Assembly (NCBI GenBank): GCA_964522305.1
Contig: CAZFVM010000001.1
Coordinates: 1-51,814, forward strand
From: UBA1049 sp964522305
Lineage (GTDB): Bacteria; Bacillota; Clostridia; Oscillospirales; CAG-382
Direction: 5' to 3'
DNA: 51,814 nt
Shown: positions 27,275 to 35,890 of the stretch, piece after piece
Layout of the letters: every line of letters begins with the position of its first letter
How positions within the stretch are numbered: the stretch's first letter is position 1
Notes under the pieces: model-generated
Told to the model about the DNA's origin: nothing
Seen by the model: only the letters and a program-made list of their open reading frames with translations
Databases searched by the model: none
Position numbers and translations under genes: made by a program

Positions 27275-27325
27275 AAAAACACGCTATAAAACGGACTAAA
27301 TAAGTCTGTCTTGGCGTGTTTTTTT
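27275..27325 (+). terminator. Rho-independent terminator of radC
   Basis: AAAAACACGC (27275-27284) pairs with GCGTGTTTTT (27314-27323), with an inner hairpin ACGGACT/AAGTCTGT and a T-run to 27325. CAAGAC (27267-27272), just outside the stem, could alternatively pair with GTCTTG (27308-27313). Confidence 0.8.
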
Positions 27326-27376
27326 GTGGTGAAAATTTCTATGTCGAGCTTAGACTACAAAACCCTTTTGCGGTTT

Positions 27377-28183
27377 TTATAGCCCGAACAAACCCTCGGC
27401 GGTCTTGTACAGAATGTTTTGCTTGTCTTCTTCGGACAGGGGAAGGGCTAAAATATCTTTATAAGCGTTTTTTGTTGTCTGTAACGGATAATCCGAACCG
27501 AACATAACTCTGTCCGAGCCGTGGTCGGATATCATACCGCAAAGCTCCTCCTGAGTAAGCCCCACCAGAGCATCGGAAGTATCGGTATACACCGGGGTCC
27601 CAATTAAGACTTCTCGGGCTGCCTCCCAAGATTTATATCCGCACATATGAGCGGCTATCGCCTTTAGGGCAGGGATTTTGTTGATTATGTTGTATATTCG
27701 ATAGGGGGAGGAAAAGTCGCTGTTTTCGTCTCCCGCATGGAACAAAATCGGTAAGTCAAGGTCCAGACAGGCGAAATAAAAATCGAACAAATCCTCTCTG
27801 TCCGCTTCGAAACCCTGAAAATCCGGATGCAGTTTTACCCCCTTTGCTCCTATTGACTTTGCCCGTTGCAGTTCTTTTATCCCCCGGGTTGCTCCCATGT
27901 CGGGATGAAAGGTGCAAAGGGGAATTAAACTTTTTTGTCGGGTTGATACAGAAACCAAAAAGTCGTTGGTGTTGACCACGGTGTCCGGGTTGGTAGCGGC
28001 AGCCGAGATAATATAAGTAATATTATCAAAGCCGTCTCCGCCTTTTATGAGCCCCGATACCGTTCCGTCCCCTTGGCGGGAAAGGTTGTAATATTCCACT
28101 ACTTTGTCCGCCGCTTTGATGGCGATTCGATCGGGAAATACATGGGTGTGGGCGTCTATTATCCTTTGGTTTGTTGTTTTCAT
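27377..28183 (-). CDS. Amidohydrolase family 2 metal-dependent hydrolase
   Basis: This is a 268-residue TIM-barrel amidohydrolase (uracil-isomerase/ACMSD-like type). Metal and active-site motifs run in order: IDAHTHVFP (about 9-17), GVKLHPDFQG, ILFHAG, IAAHMCGY and MFGSDYPL. Substrate is unknown; members decarboxylate or hydrolyse small molecules. A purine-rich GGAAAGAA precedes the ATG. It follows the hairpin at 28217-28246, so it is probably transcribed apart from efp. Confidence 0.85.
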   Translation of the reverse strand: MKTTNQRIIDAHTHVFPDRIAIKAADKVVEYYNLSRQGDGTVSGLIKGGDGFDNITYIISAAATNPDTVVNTNDFLVSVSTRQKSLIPLCTFHPDMGATRGIKELQRAKSIGAKGVKLHPDFQGFEADREDLFDFYFACLDLDLPILFHAGDENSDFSSPYRIYNIINKIPALKAIAAHMCGYKSWEAAREVLIGTPVYTDTSDALVGLTQEELCGMISDHGSDRVMFGSDYPLQTTKNAYKDILALPLSEEDKQNILYKTAEGLFGL

Positions 28184-28216
28184 GTTGTTCTTTCCATGGA
28201 GTAAATAAATACAAAA

Positions 28217-28246
28217 TATCGGGGCGAGTTGTTACCCACCCCGATA
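28217..28246 (-). terminator. Probable terminator downstream of the efp unit
   Basis: TATCGGGG (28217-28224) pairs with CCCCGATA (28239-28246). On the minus strand the stem is followed by a T-rich but interrupted stretch (ATTTTGTATTTATTT). It separates the CD1247-like gene from the amidohydrolase gene. Confidence 0.65.
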
Positions 28247-28280
28247 GATTTGTGTCTTGTTGGTGCAAAAACTTTGAGGC

Positions 28281-28697
28281 TTATTCTTCCTCGTCGTCCT
28301 CGTAGTCTTCTTCTTCCTTGGAGACTGTCAGAGTGTTGTCGCAATAGGGGCAGACCACTGTGTCGTTGTCCTCTACTTCGTCGTAATCCAGACAGATAAT
28401 CTCTCCACAAGCGGGGCATTCCAAATCTACGCAGTCGTCACAATCGTCATAGTCATAGTAATCTTCGTCGCCGTCAAAATCATAAACAAATCTTTCTAAT
28501 TCGCCCAAGTCCTCGTCTAACTCTTCTGCATAGTCGGCAAGTCCGGCGGCTTCGTCCTCTAAGTCGAGAACGGACAAGGATAAATCCTCGAGCAGGTCAG
28601 CTATAGCTGCAAAAAGTTTACCTTCCTTTGTAGACTTGTCATAATCCATGCCCTCTAATAATCCTTTGATGAAGGCAGCTTTCTCCGAAATATTCAT
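28281..28697 (-). CDS. CD1247-type acidic protein with zinc-ribbon
   Basis: This 138-residue very acidic protein begins MNISEKAAFIKGLLEGMDYDKSTKEGKLF, a helical domain I recognise as the clostridial CD1247 N-terminal type. It is followed by a coiled, acidic stretch and a zinc-ribbon with CPAC and CPYC pairs (about residues 94-118), then a D/E-rich tail. It has no known function. It lies 109 bp downstream of efp with AAGGAG upstream of its ATG, and is likely cotranscribed with efp. Confidence 0.75.
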   Translation of the reverse strand: MNISEKAAFIKGLLEGMDYDKSTKEGKLFAAIADLLEDLSLSVLDLEDEAAGLADYAEELDEDLGELERFVYDFDGDEDYYDYDDCDDCVDLECPACGEIICLDYDEVEDNDTVVCPYCDNTLTVSKEEEDYEDDEEE

Positions 28698-28806
28698 AGC
28701 GTTGCTCCTTGTGTAATGTAGTTAGGTTATTGAGGGAACCTACAAACCTTATATAAAAAATACGTGTAGTGCCATATCTAAGTCATCCGAATGCGGATGC
28801 ACTTTG

Positions 28807-29364
28807 TCATACCCGTTCTAAATATTCTCCCGTACGGGTATCTATCTTAACCACATCCCCCTCATTGATAAAGATGGGAACCTTTATAACAGCCCCTGTC
28901 TCTAAGGTGGCAGGTTTTGTCACATTGGTAGCGGTGTTGCCCCGGACTCCGGGCTCGCTCTCGGTGACTGCCAGCTCTACAAACATGGGAGGTTCTACCG
29001 AAAAAACATTGCCCTTGTGGGATACCAATCTCACCGTGAACCCTTCCTTGACGAACTTGAAGTTCTCGGGCAACAGGTCTTTGTTTATCGGAACTTGGTC
29101 ATAGGTCTCCATATCCATGAAGTAATACAAATCCCCGTCGTTGTAGCTGTATTCCATATCCTTGCGTTCTATCATGGCGGTGGGGAACTTGGCGCTGGGG
29201 TTGAAAGTGGTCTCGGTCACCGAACCTGTAATGACGTTCCTGATCTTTGCCCTTACAAATGCGGCTCCCTTGCCCGGCTTTACATGCTGAAACTCGATAA
29301 CCTGTACAACGTTTCCCTCCATCTCAAAGGTCAAACCGTTCCTAAAATCACCGGCAGAAATCAT
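28807..29364 (-). CDS. efp: Elongation factor P
   Basis: EF-P relieves ribosome stalling at proline runs. The 185 residues comprise three beta-barrel domains. The tip lysine is K32 in HVKPGKGAAF, the position that is modified in Bacillus EF-P. ATG 29364 is chosen over an in-frame start at 29436 because TAGGAGGAG is adjacent and the protein then begins MISAGDFRNGL as usual. It has its own promoter at 29474-29502, despite pepP being just upstream. Confidence 0.96.
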   Translation of the reverse strand: MISAGDFRNGLTFEMEGNVVQVIEFQHVKPGKGAAFVRAKIRNVITGSVTETTFNPSAKFPTAMIERKDMEYSYNDGDLYYFMDMETYDQVPINKDLLPENFKFVKEGFTVRLVSHKGNVFSVEPPMFVELAVTESEPGVRGNTATNVTKPATLETGAVIKVPIFINEGDVVKIDTRTGEYLERV

Positions 29365-29473
29365 AACTCCTCCTAACTTATAAAGGAAAATGCCAGAGGT
29401 ATAAAATGCGAATGGAATAAAACACCAAAGAGGCATTTCGTTTTATAAAATAAAATTAAATACTATACAATAT

Positions 29474-29502
29474 ATTCTATATAAGACCCGGGTTTTTGTC
29501 AA
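29474..29502 (-). promoter_or_regulatory. Promoter of efp
   Basis: TTGACA (29502-29497), 17 bp, TAGAAT (29479-29474) on the minus strand, in the 181-bp gap between pepP and efp. The predicted leader is about 100 nt. Confidence 0.75.
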
Positions 29503-29545
29503 GTTTTATTTGTCGCATTAGTCTTTTTTATAAAATCTTGATTTT

Positions 29546-30625
29546 TTAAATCTCGATAAGTTGCTTTGGCGAACCGGTCAAGTTTTTTGACCCTTCCTTT
29601 GTCACCAGCACCATGTCTTCTATCCTGACACCGAACTGCCCGGGCAGATAAATCCCCGGCTCTACGGTCATTACCGCACCGGCGGGTATAGGATGGCTCC
29701 ATCCAGAGGCAAACCTCGGGGATTCGTGAATCTCCAGTCCCAATGAATGACCGGTGGAGTGCCCGAAGTAATCGCCATAGCCCTTGTGGACTATATGGTC
29801 TCGGGCGGCTGCGTCGACTACACTGCCCAAGACTCCCTCTCGAACCGTGTCAATGGCTTTGTTATGGGCGGTCAGTACGGTTTCGTAGACCTGTTTCATC
29901 TCCGGCGTGGCTTTTCCTATTACTATGGTTCGAGTCATATCCGAGCAATAGCCTTTGTACTTTGTGCCAAAATCCATGGTTACAAAGGTGTCGGTTCCAA
30001 GGGGAGAGTCCGAGGGCTCACCGTGGGGGAGGGAACTGTTTTTTCCCGCCACCGCAATAGTGTCAAAAGCCATTTTTTCTCCGCCGTGGCGCTTACAATA
30101 ATATTCTATCTCCGCTGCCAGTTGCAGCTCGGTCATATCTTTGTTGATAATCCCCAGGATATGTTTAAATGCTCCGTCGTTTATCTCTTGGGCGGTCTTG
30201 ATTCTCTTAATCTCTTCCGGGTCTTTGATTTGTCTGAGTTTTGAGGTTATATCCGCGACCCCTTCTACTGTTGCGGGTATCTTACCGGTCAGAGTCTCCG
30301 CCAGGTTGACGGTCAGGAGGTTCTTGTCAAAGGCGAGTTTTTGCAGAGAGTGTTGCTTTATATAGTCACTTAGAGCCTCGACCGCCCTTTTTGTGAGAAG
30401 GTAAGGGGTGACCCCGAGCTTCAAATCCCCGGCGGATTTCGCCCTCGCTGCCGCTTCATAATATCGACTGTCTATCATAAGGGCAGTCTCTGACTCTGTT
30501 ATTACAACAACCCCGTCGGTGGAAAAAAATCCGGTCAGATAATATTGATTTATCGGGTCTAAAAACATAGCCGAATCAAACCCGGAGTCAGACAGGGTTT
30601 TTATTATATTGGCAGAAGGTTCCAT
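29546..30625 (-). CDS. pepP: M24 family Xaa-Pro peptidase
   Basis: This is a 359-residue cytosolic metallopeptidase that removes residues next to proline. It has a creatinase-like N-terminal domain (1-130) and a pita-bread domain with metal ligands in MDFGTKYKGYCSDMTRT (two Asp), GHSTGHSLGLEIHE (His), MTVEPGIYL (Glu) and VRIEDMVLV (Glu). Aminopeptidase P versus prolidase cannot be decided from sequence alone. It precedes efp, a pairing common in Bacillota. Confidence 0.92.
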   Translation of the reverse strand: MEPSANIIKTLSDSGFDSAMFLDPINQYYLTGFFSTDGVVVITESETALMIDSRYYEAAARAKSAGDLKLGVTPYLLTKRAVEALSDYIKQHSLQKLAFDKNLLTVNLAETLTGKIPATVEGVADITSKLRQIKDPEEIKRIKTAQEINDGAFKHILGIINKDMTELQLAAEIEYYCKRHGGEKMAFDTIAVAGKNSSLPHGEPSDSPLGTDTFVTMDFGTKYKGYCSDMTRTIVIGKATPEMKQVYETVLTAHNKAIDTVREGVLGSVVDAAARDHIVHKGYGDYFGHSTGHSLGLEIHESPRFASGWSHPIPAGAVMTVEPGIYLPGQFGVRIEDMVLVTKEGSKNLTGSPKQLIEI

Positions 30626-30657
30626 GGGTGCTCCTTTATATTACTAACAAGTATACT

Positions 30658-31539
30658 TTATTGTCCGGCTTTTATCCCGGATATGAGGGACTCCAACTCT
30701 TGCTTTGAGTAGTTATAGACTTTATCGCAAAACTGGCAACCTAAGGAGGTCTCTTCCGGGGAATCCAACAACCCCTGCAACTCTGTCTTACCCAAAGATA
30801 TCAGTGCGTTATCCGTTTTATCCCTGCTACAGTTACAAACATATCCGCATTGTATGGAGTCAAATACATCGTAGTCTATCCCGGTCAGATATGCGTCCAA
30901 AACCTCTAACGGAGTTTTGTCGGTCAACAACGAGGTGATAGGGGGTAAATTGGCGAGGTTCTTCTCGAAGACATCTACTATCGCTTCATCGGCAAAGGGT
31001 AAAAGCTGAAACAGCATTCCCCCCGTGGCTTTGCAGGTGTGGTCCCGGTCTATCAAAACACCTAAAGTGCAAGCGGTGGGGATTTGCTCGCTTAAGGCAT
31101 AGTAATAAACTATATCCTCGGCAATCTCTCCGCTTACAATATCCGAGACCCCCACATAGGGCTCTTTACCTCCGGTATCCCGCAGGACATACAAGTTACC
31201 CTTACCCACACAACCCCCGACATCCAGCTTCCCGGATTGGTTTAGCGGCAGGTCACACAAAGGGTTTTGGATAAACCCTCGCACGTTTCCCATATAGTCG
31301 CTGCTCGCTACTATGGTGCCGCCGGGTCCGTCCCCTTTTATCCTCAAGGTTAAGAGGTCGCTTTGGTTTCCCATCAGCGAACCCATAAGGGAGGCAGCCG
31401 TCAAGGTTCTGCCCAAAGCCGCCGAGGCGGTGGGGGCAGGGGAGTGAATCTCTATTGCCCGATTTATTATATCTATGGAATTAATGACCAATACCCTGGC
31501 AGAGCCGTCCTTGGTCATTGCTCTGATAATTTCTGCCAT
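30658..31539 (-). CDS. hslO: Redox-regulated chaperone Hsp33
   Basis: Hsp33 is a holdase activated by oxidation when it loses zinc. Its 293 residues end in the redox switch: VCNCSRDK (CxC) and CQFCDKVYNYS (CxxC), about residues 234-268. The N-terminal half begins with the expected IIRAMTKDGSARV. AAAAGGA lies before ATG 31539. It is 12 bp downstream of leuS. Confidence 0.95.
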   Translation of the reverse strand: MAEIIRAMTKDGSARVLVINSIDIINRAIEIHSPAPTASAALGRTLTAASLMGSLMGNQSDLLTLRIKGDGPGGTIVASSDYMGNVRGFIQNPLCDLPLNQSGKLDVGGCVGKGNLYVLRDTGGKEPYVGVSDIVSGEIAEDIVYYYALSEQIPTACTLGVLIDRDHTCKATGGMLFQLLPFADEAIVDVFEKNLANLPPITSLLTDKTPLEVLDAYLTGIDYDVFDSIQCGYVCNCSRDKTDNALISLGKTELQGLLDSPEETSLGCQFCDKVYNYSKQELESLISGIKAGQ

Positions 31540-31551
31540 ATATAATCCTTT

Positions 31552-33951
31552 TTATTTAACCACTATATTGAAAATTCGGTTTTTTACATATATTTTTTTG
31601 ATTATTGTTTTGCCCTCCAGCAAGGGAGAGATTTTGTCGCTTTTTGAAACTATATCAAAAGCACTATCCTCATCACAGTCTAAGGGTAAGAGCAACACAT
31701 CCCGGACCCTGCCGTTGATTTGGACAGCTACTTCCACCTCATCGGTCTTTATCTTTTCCTCGTCATAAGTAGGCCAGGGGGCTAAAGAACAAAGTCCGAC
31801 TCCACCCAAGTGCTCCCACATCTCTTCGCTTATATGGGGGGCAAAGGGGGACAGAATAACCGAGAAGGTCTTTAGGGTTTCCGGGTCGGTGCCGCCCTTT
31901 GCATATATTTCGTTGACCAGGCTCATCATAGAAGCAATGGCGGTGTTAAACTTCATCTCTTCTATGTCTTCGGTCACTTTTTTTATGGTTAGATGGAGGG
32001 CTCGCTCTATGTCTTGGTCTTTGTCCGGGACTATCATCTCTGCGAGATGGGCAAAACGGTCCAAAAACCGCTTGCAGCCCTTTACCCCGTTGGTGGACCA
32101 GGACGCAGCTTTTTCAAAATCCCCGATAAACATCTCATACAGGCGCATGGTATCCGCACCGAACTCTTCGACAACATCATCGGGATTGATTACATTGCCC
32201 CGGGATTTGCTCATTTTTTCCCCGTCTTCTCCGAGAATCATTCCGTGGGCAGTCCTCTTGAGATAGGGTTCGGGGCAGGACAAATAACCTTCGTCATACA
32301 AGAACTTTGACCAAAAACGGGAATAAAGCATATGTAGGGTGGCGTGTTCCATCCCGCCGTTGTACCAATCCACCGGCATCCAATAATCCAGTGCCTCCCG
32401 AGCCGCAAAAACTTCTGTGTTGGTCGGGTCGCAGTACCTAAGGAAGTACCAGGAAGACCCTGCCCATTGGGGCATGGTGTCGGTCTCTCTCTTACCCGGT
32501 CCTTTGCACTTCGGGCAGGTGGTATTGACCCAGTCGGTTATGGCAGACAAGGGGCTCTCTCCGCTGTCGGTGGGTTGATAGGACTCCACCTCCGGCAGCA
32601 GTACCGGCAACTCGGACTCCTCCACCGGTTGCCAACCGCAGTGGTCACACCACACAAGGGGAATAGGCTCGCCCCAATATCTTTGGCGGGCAAACACCCA
32701 ATCCCTCAGCTTGTAGTTTACCTTTTTTTGACCCAGATTATTTTCTATCAAATATCGGGTCATTTTTTTCTGGGCTTCCTGTACCTCAAGTCCGTTTATA
32801 AACCCGGAGTTTATAAGAACCCCCGTATCCACATCGGTATAAGCTTCCTTTGATATATCGCCGCCGCCTACCACCTCGACTATAGGCAGGTCGAAGGTCT
32901 TTGCAAACTCATAGTCCCGCTCGTCGTGGGCAGGTACTGCCATTATAGCCCCTGTGCCATAGGTGATAAGGACATAGTCCGAGACAAAAATAGGGATTTC
33001 TTTATTGTTTACCGGATTGATGGCATATACCCCTTCCAGCTTTACACCGGTTTTGTCTTTGACCAACTCGGTACGCTCGAAATCGCTTTTTTTGGCAGCT
33101 TCTTCCTTGTATGCTTGGATTTCGTCGTAGTTGGAAAGCTTATCCCTCCACTCGTCTATATAAGGGTGCTCGGGGGCGATAACCATGTAGGTTGCGCCAA
33201 AGAGAGTGTCGGCTCTGGTGGTAAAGACCTTAAGTTTTTGGTCTGTGGAGGTGGAAAAACTAACCTCGGCACCGTAAGACCTGCCTATCCAGTTGCGTTG
33301 GGCAAGCTTTACTCTGTCTATATAATCCAAGTCCTCCAAGTCATCCAGGAGCTTGTCGGCGTATTCTGTTATCTTGAGCATCCATTGGGTCTTTGCCCGA
33401 CGAACCACTTGGCTGTGGCATCGCTCGCACTCCCCGCTTATTACTTCTTCGTTGGCAAGCACCACCTTACAAGAGGTACACCAGTTGACCGTCATTTCTT
33501 TTTTGTAGGCGAGACCTTTGTTAAAGAGCTTTAAGAAAATCCACTGGGTCCACTTATAATAGCTCGGATCGGTGGTATTAACCTCCCGAGACCAGTCAAA
33601 GGAAAGCCCCAGAGCCTTTAGTTGGCTCTTAAACCGTGCCACGTTGTTTTTTGTTACCGTGGCGGGGTGAATTTTGTGCTCTATGGCATAGTTCTCGGTG
33701 GGTAGTCCGAAGGCGTCCCAACCCATGGGAAAAAGTACATTATAGCCCTGCATCCTGCGTTTTCTTGCCACTATGTCCAAGGCGGTATAAGGGCGGGGGT
33801 GCCCCACATGGAGTCCCATGCCCGAGGGGTAGGGGAACTCTATGAGGGCATAGTACTTTTCTTTGGTGTAGTCGTTGGAGGCGGCAAAGGCTTCACGCTG
33901 CTCCCATATCTTCTGCCATTTTGCTTCAATGGTCTTAAAATCGTGTTTCAT
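31552..33951 (-). CDS. leuS: Leucine--tRNA ligase
   Basis: LeuS charges tRNA-Leu. The 799 residues begin with KTIEAKWQKIWEQ and carry the HIGH box in YPSGMGLHVGHPRPYTALD, zinc-ribbon cysteine pairs (CTSC...CERC), the editing domain, and GEKMSKSRGNVINP. AAAGGA lies 12 nt before ATG 33951. No T-box leader fits in the 46-bp gap from the upstream gene. Confidence 0.97.
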   Translation of the reverse strand: MKHDFKTIEAKWQKIWEQREAFAASNDYTKEKYYALIEFPYPSGMGLHVGHPRPYTALDIVARKRRMQGYNVLFPMGWDAFGLPTENYAIEHKIHPATVTKNNVARFKSQLKALGLSFDWSREVNTTDPSYYKWTQWIFLKLFNKGLAYKKEMTVNWCTSCKVVLANEEVISGECERCHSQVVRRAKTQWMLKITEYADKLLDDLEDLDYIDRVKLAQRNWIGRSYGAEVSFSTSTDQKLKVFTTRADTLFGATYMVIAPEHPYIDEWRDKLSNYDEIQAYKEEAAKKSDFERTELVKDKTGVKLEGVYAINPVNNKEIPIFVSDYVLITYGTGAIMAVPAHDERDYEFAKTFDLPIVEVVGGGDISKEAYTDVDTGVLINSGFINGLEVQEAQKKMTRYLIENNLGQKKVNYKLRDWVFARQRYWGEPIPLVWCDHCGWQPVEESELPVLLPEVESYQPTDSGESPLSAITDWVNTTCPKCKGPGKRETDTMPQWAGSSWYFLRYCDPTNTEVFAAREALDYWMPVDWYNGGMEHATLHMLYSRFWSKFLYDEGYLSCPEPYLKRTAHGMILGEDGEKMSKSRGNVINPDDVVEEFGADTMRLYEMFIGDFEKAASWSTNGVKGCKRFLDRFAHLAEMIVPDKDQDIERALHLTIKKVTEDIEEMKFNTAIASMMSLVNEIYAKGGTDPETLKTFSVILSPFAPHISEEMWEHLGGVGLCSLAPWPTYDEEKIKTDEVEVAVQINGRVRDVLLLPLDCDEDSAFDIVSKSDKISPLLEGKTIIKKIYVKNRIFNIVVK

Positions 33952-33997
33952 ATTGTAATAAATTCCTTTTGCTCTTTATGATTTACGGGTATTTTGG

Positions 33998-34987
33998 TTA
34001 CTCTTCTTCGTTTATTTTCTCTGCTCGAGGAGGTTGATTCCAGAGTTTTTCCAGCTTATAAAAATCCCTGCCCTCTCCGTTGAAAATATGCACAATGACC
34101 GAGCCGTAGTCCAATAATATCCAAGTGTTGCCGGTATAGCCTTCTATATGGTTTGGTTTGATTTGCAGTTTTTCGAAGGTTAGTTTTTCCACATCATCTG
34201 CCAGGGATTTTACATGGGTGACGGAGGTTCCGCTGCCGATTACAAAATAATCTGCCAGAACCGTTTGTTTCCCCACCTCAATCATGGTCGGGTCTATTCC
34301 TTTTTTATCCTCTAAGATTCCCAGAATAGCGGTTGCCAGTTCCAAGGCTTTTTGGGCCTGTTCCTTTTCTTGGGTCATGTTATCCTTCCTTTCGGTTGTT
34401 ATTTTGTCGTAATACTCTTTGGCTTTTATAGTCATGGGGTCTAAGGTCTTACCCTCTAAGTTTAGATAGTCTATAGTCTGCTCAAAGGAAAAGGCGATCG
34501 CCTTGTTTAGCGCATAGGTTTTGTCCGGGTGGTTTGCGTAAAGGTGTTCGTAATACTCACGGACCGCAACGCAGTAAGGGTCTGTCCTGTTGGGCTCAAT
34601 ATAATCCGCAAAATACAGGCACTTTTCCGGGTCGGTCATATTCGGTCTGCCGGTGGTGTGATAATAAATCGCCGATTGAATGTAGTCGGGCAGTCCATAT
34701 ACCTCCCGGGCGATTGCCGCCGCGGTCTTTGCGTGGTAGAGCTTCTGTAATCCTTGGCTCTCCGGGGGTATTGTAATGGAATAGGTCTCGCAAAGCTCCT
34801 TTTGTCGAGCTAAAGTGTATTCTTTGGTAAAGTCGTGGAGCAATGCCGCGGCAATCATCTCTTCTTTGTCTAACCCGGGGAAATGACGGTCGATTAAAAG
34901 GACCACCGCTTCTGCCACCCCCAAGGTGTGCAAAAACCGCTTTTTTGACAATTTTAGGTCTCTTTGTATCCGTTGGTTTAAGGTCAT
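33998..34987 (-). CDS. YqeK HD-domain phosphohydrolase fused to ribosome silencing factor RsfS
   Basis: This 329-residue reading frame joins two proteins that are usually separate neighbours. Residues 1-195 are YqeK, an HD-domain diadenosine tetraphosphate hydrolase (His20; H51-D52 in ALLHDFTKEY). Residues 204-329 are RsfS, which binds ribosomal protein L14 and blocks subunit joining in starvation (KKGIDPTMIEVG, ADYFVIGSGTS, HIEGYTGNTWILLDYGSVIVHIF). The ATG shares one base with the nadD stop. Within the frame, a GAAAGGAAGG site precedes ATG 34378, so RsfS may also be made alone. Confidence 0.88.
   Translation of the reverse strand: MTLNQRIQRDLKLSKKRFLHTLGVAEAVVLLIDRHFPGLDKEEMIAAALLHDFTKEYTLARQKELCETYSITIPPESQGLQKLYHAKTAAAIAREVYGLPDYIQSAIYYHTTGRPNMTDPEKCLYFADYIEPNRTDPYCVAVREYYEHLYANHPDKTYALNKAIAFSFEQTIDYLNLEGKTLDPMTIKAKEYYDKITTERKDNMTQEKEQAQKALELATAILGILEDKKGIDPTMIEVGKQTVLADYFVIGSGTSVTHVKSLADDVEKLTFEKLQIKPNHIEGYTGNTWILLDYGSVIVHIFNGEGRDFYKLEKLWNQPPRAEKINEEE
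34378..34393 (-). promoter_or_regulatory. Internal ribosome-binding site and start of rsfS
   Basis: On the minus strand GAAAGGAAGG sits about 5 nt before an in-frame ATG at 34378 inside the yqeK-rsfS fusion. Starting there gives a 126-residue protein beginning MTQEKEQAQKALE, the normal size and start of RsfS. Confidence 0.6.
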
Positions 34988-35571
34988 CAGTCTTTGTATA
35001 GCCCTCTTTCTGATATATATTTCGCCACCCCGATCGGCAGATAGTCCTCAGTCGGCGTAACCCTCAGCTGGGTGGATGATATTTTGACAGGGATATATGT
35101 AAGCAGGGTTATATCCGCACAATATTGATTCTTAACCTTGTCCATGACCTCGGTTATGTCGGCACCGGAGCGCAGGGCTATATAAAGGGAAGTGTTGTTT
35201 AATAAATACTTGGGTCTTTTCCACTTATCGAAGATAAGCAGGTTGTCGTCCCCGATTAACAGGCAAAGGGTGGCGTCGGGATAGGTCTTTTTGAAGTGGG
35301 AGACGGTTTTGTAGGTATAACTTACCCCTTTTTGCCGTATCTCGTAATCGTCTACAGTGACCTTTTCCATATCGGCAAAGGCTATCTTTAGCATAGCCAT
35401 CCTGTCGGCAGCCAACGCCCCGACTTTCGCTTGGTTTGCTTTTAGGGGCGGGGAGGAGTTGGGTATAACAAAGAGGCGGTCCAAATCAGCTTCGGCAATA
35501 AAAGCTCGTGCCGCCTCAACATGTCCGATATGTACCGGGTTGAAGGTTCCTCCGTATATACCGATTCTCAT
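34987..35571 (-). CDS. nadD: Nicotinate-nucleotide adenylyltransferase
   Basis: NadD makes nicotinic acid adenine dinucleotide for NAD synthesis. The 194 residues begin with the nucleotidyltransferase motif MRIGIYGGTFNPVHIGHVEAA and contain ISSTQLRV, the ISSTxxR motif. AAAGGAAGAG precedes ATG 35571. It is coupled to yqeK-rsfS downstream and lies 12 bp after yhbY. Confidence 0.96.
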   Translation of the reverse strand: MRIGIYGGTFNPVHIGHVEAARAFIAEADLDRLFVIPNSSPPLKANQAKVGALAADRMAMLKIAFADMEKVTVDDYEIRQKGVSYTYKTVSHFKKTYPDATLCLLIGDDNLLIFDKWKRPKYLLNNTSLYIALRSGADITEVMDKVKNQYCADITLLTYIPVKISSTQLRVTPTEDYLPIGVAKYISERGLYKD

Positions 35572-35583
35572 AATCTCTTCCTT

Positions 35584-35877
35584 TTATTTTGGCAGGACTA
35601 TCGAGGGGTTTTTTACCGAAGGACGGTATATTACCACCTTTCTGCCTATCACTTGGACCGGCTCACAATCTAACCGGTCGCACAATTCCGACATTGTCTC
35701 CTTTGGGGACAGCGGGCTGGTTTCCAACAAATGTATTTTTATAAGTTCTCTTGCTTCCAGGGCGTCGGATAAGGTCTTTATCAGATTGTCGCTTATTCCA
35801 CCTTTGCCTATCTGGTGAAAGGTATCTAAATTGTTTGCCAAAGAGCGCAGGTATGCGCGTTGTTTTGTGCTAATCAT
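35584..35877 (-). CDS. yhbY: YhbY family RNA-binding (CRM domain) protein
   Basis: This 97-residue single CRM-domain protein begins STKQRAYLRSLANNL and has IGKGGISDNLIKTLSDALEARELIKI, with the GxxG loop typical of YhbY. Family members associate with pre-50S ribosomal subunits. GAGGACAAA precedes the ATG. Usually it follows obg; here recN is upstream instead. Confidence 0.92.
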   Translation of the reverse strand: MISTKQRAYLRSLANNLDTFHQIGKGGISDNLIKTLSDALEARELIKIHLLETSPLSPKETMSELCDRLDCEPVQVIGRKVVIYRPSVKNPSIVLPK

Positions 35878-35890
35878 TTTGTCCTCTTTA

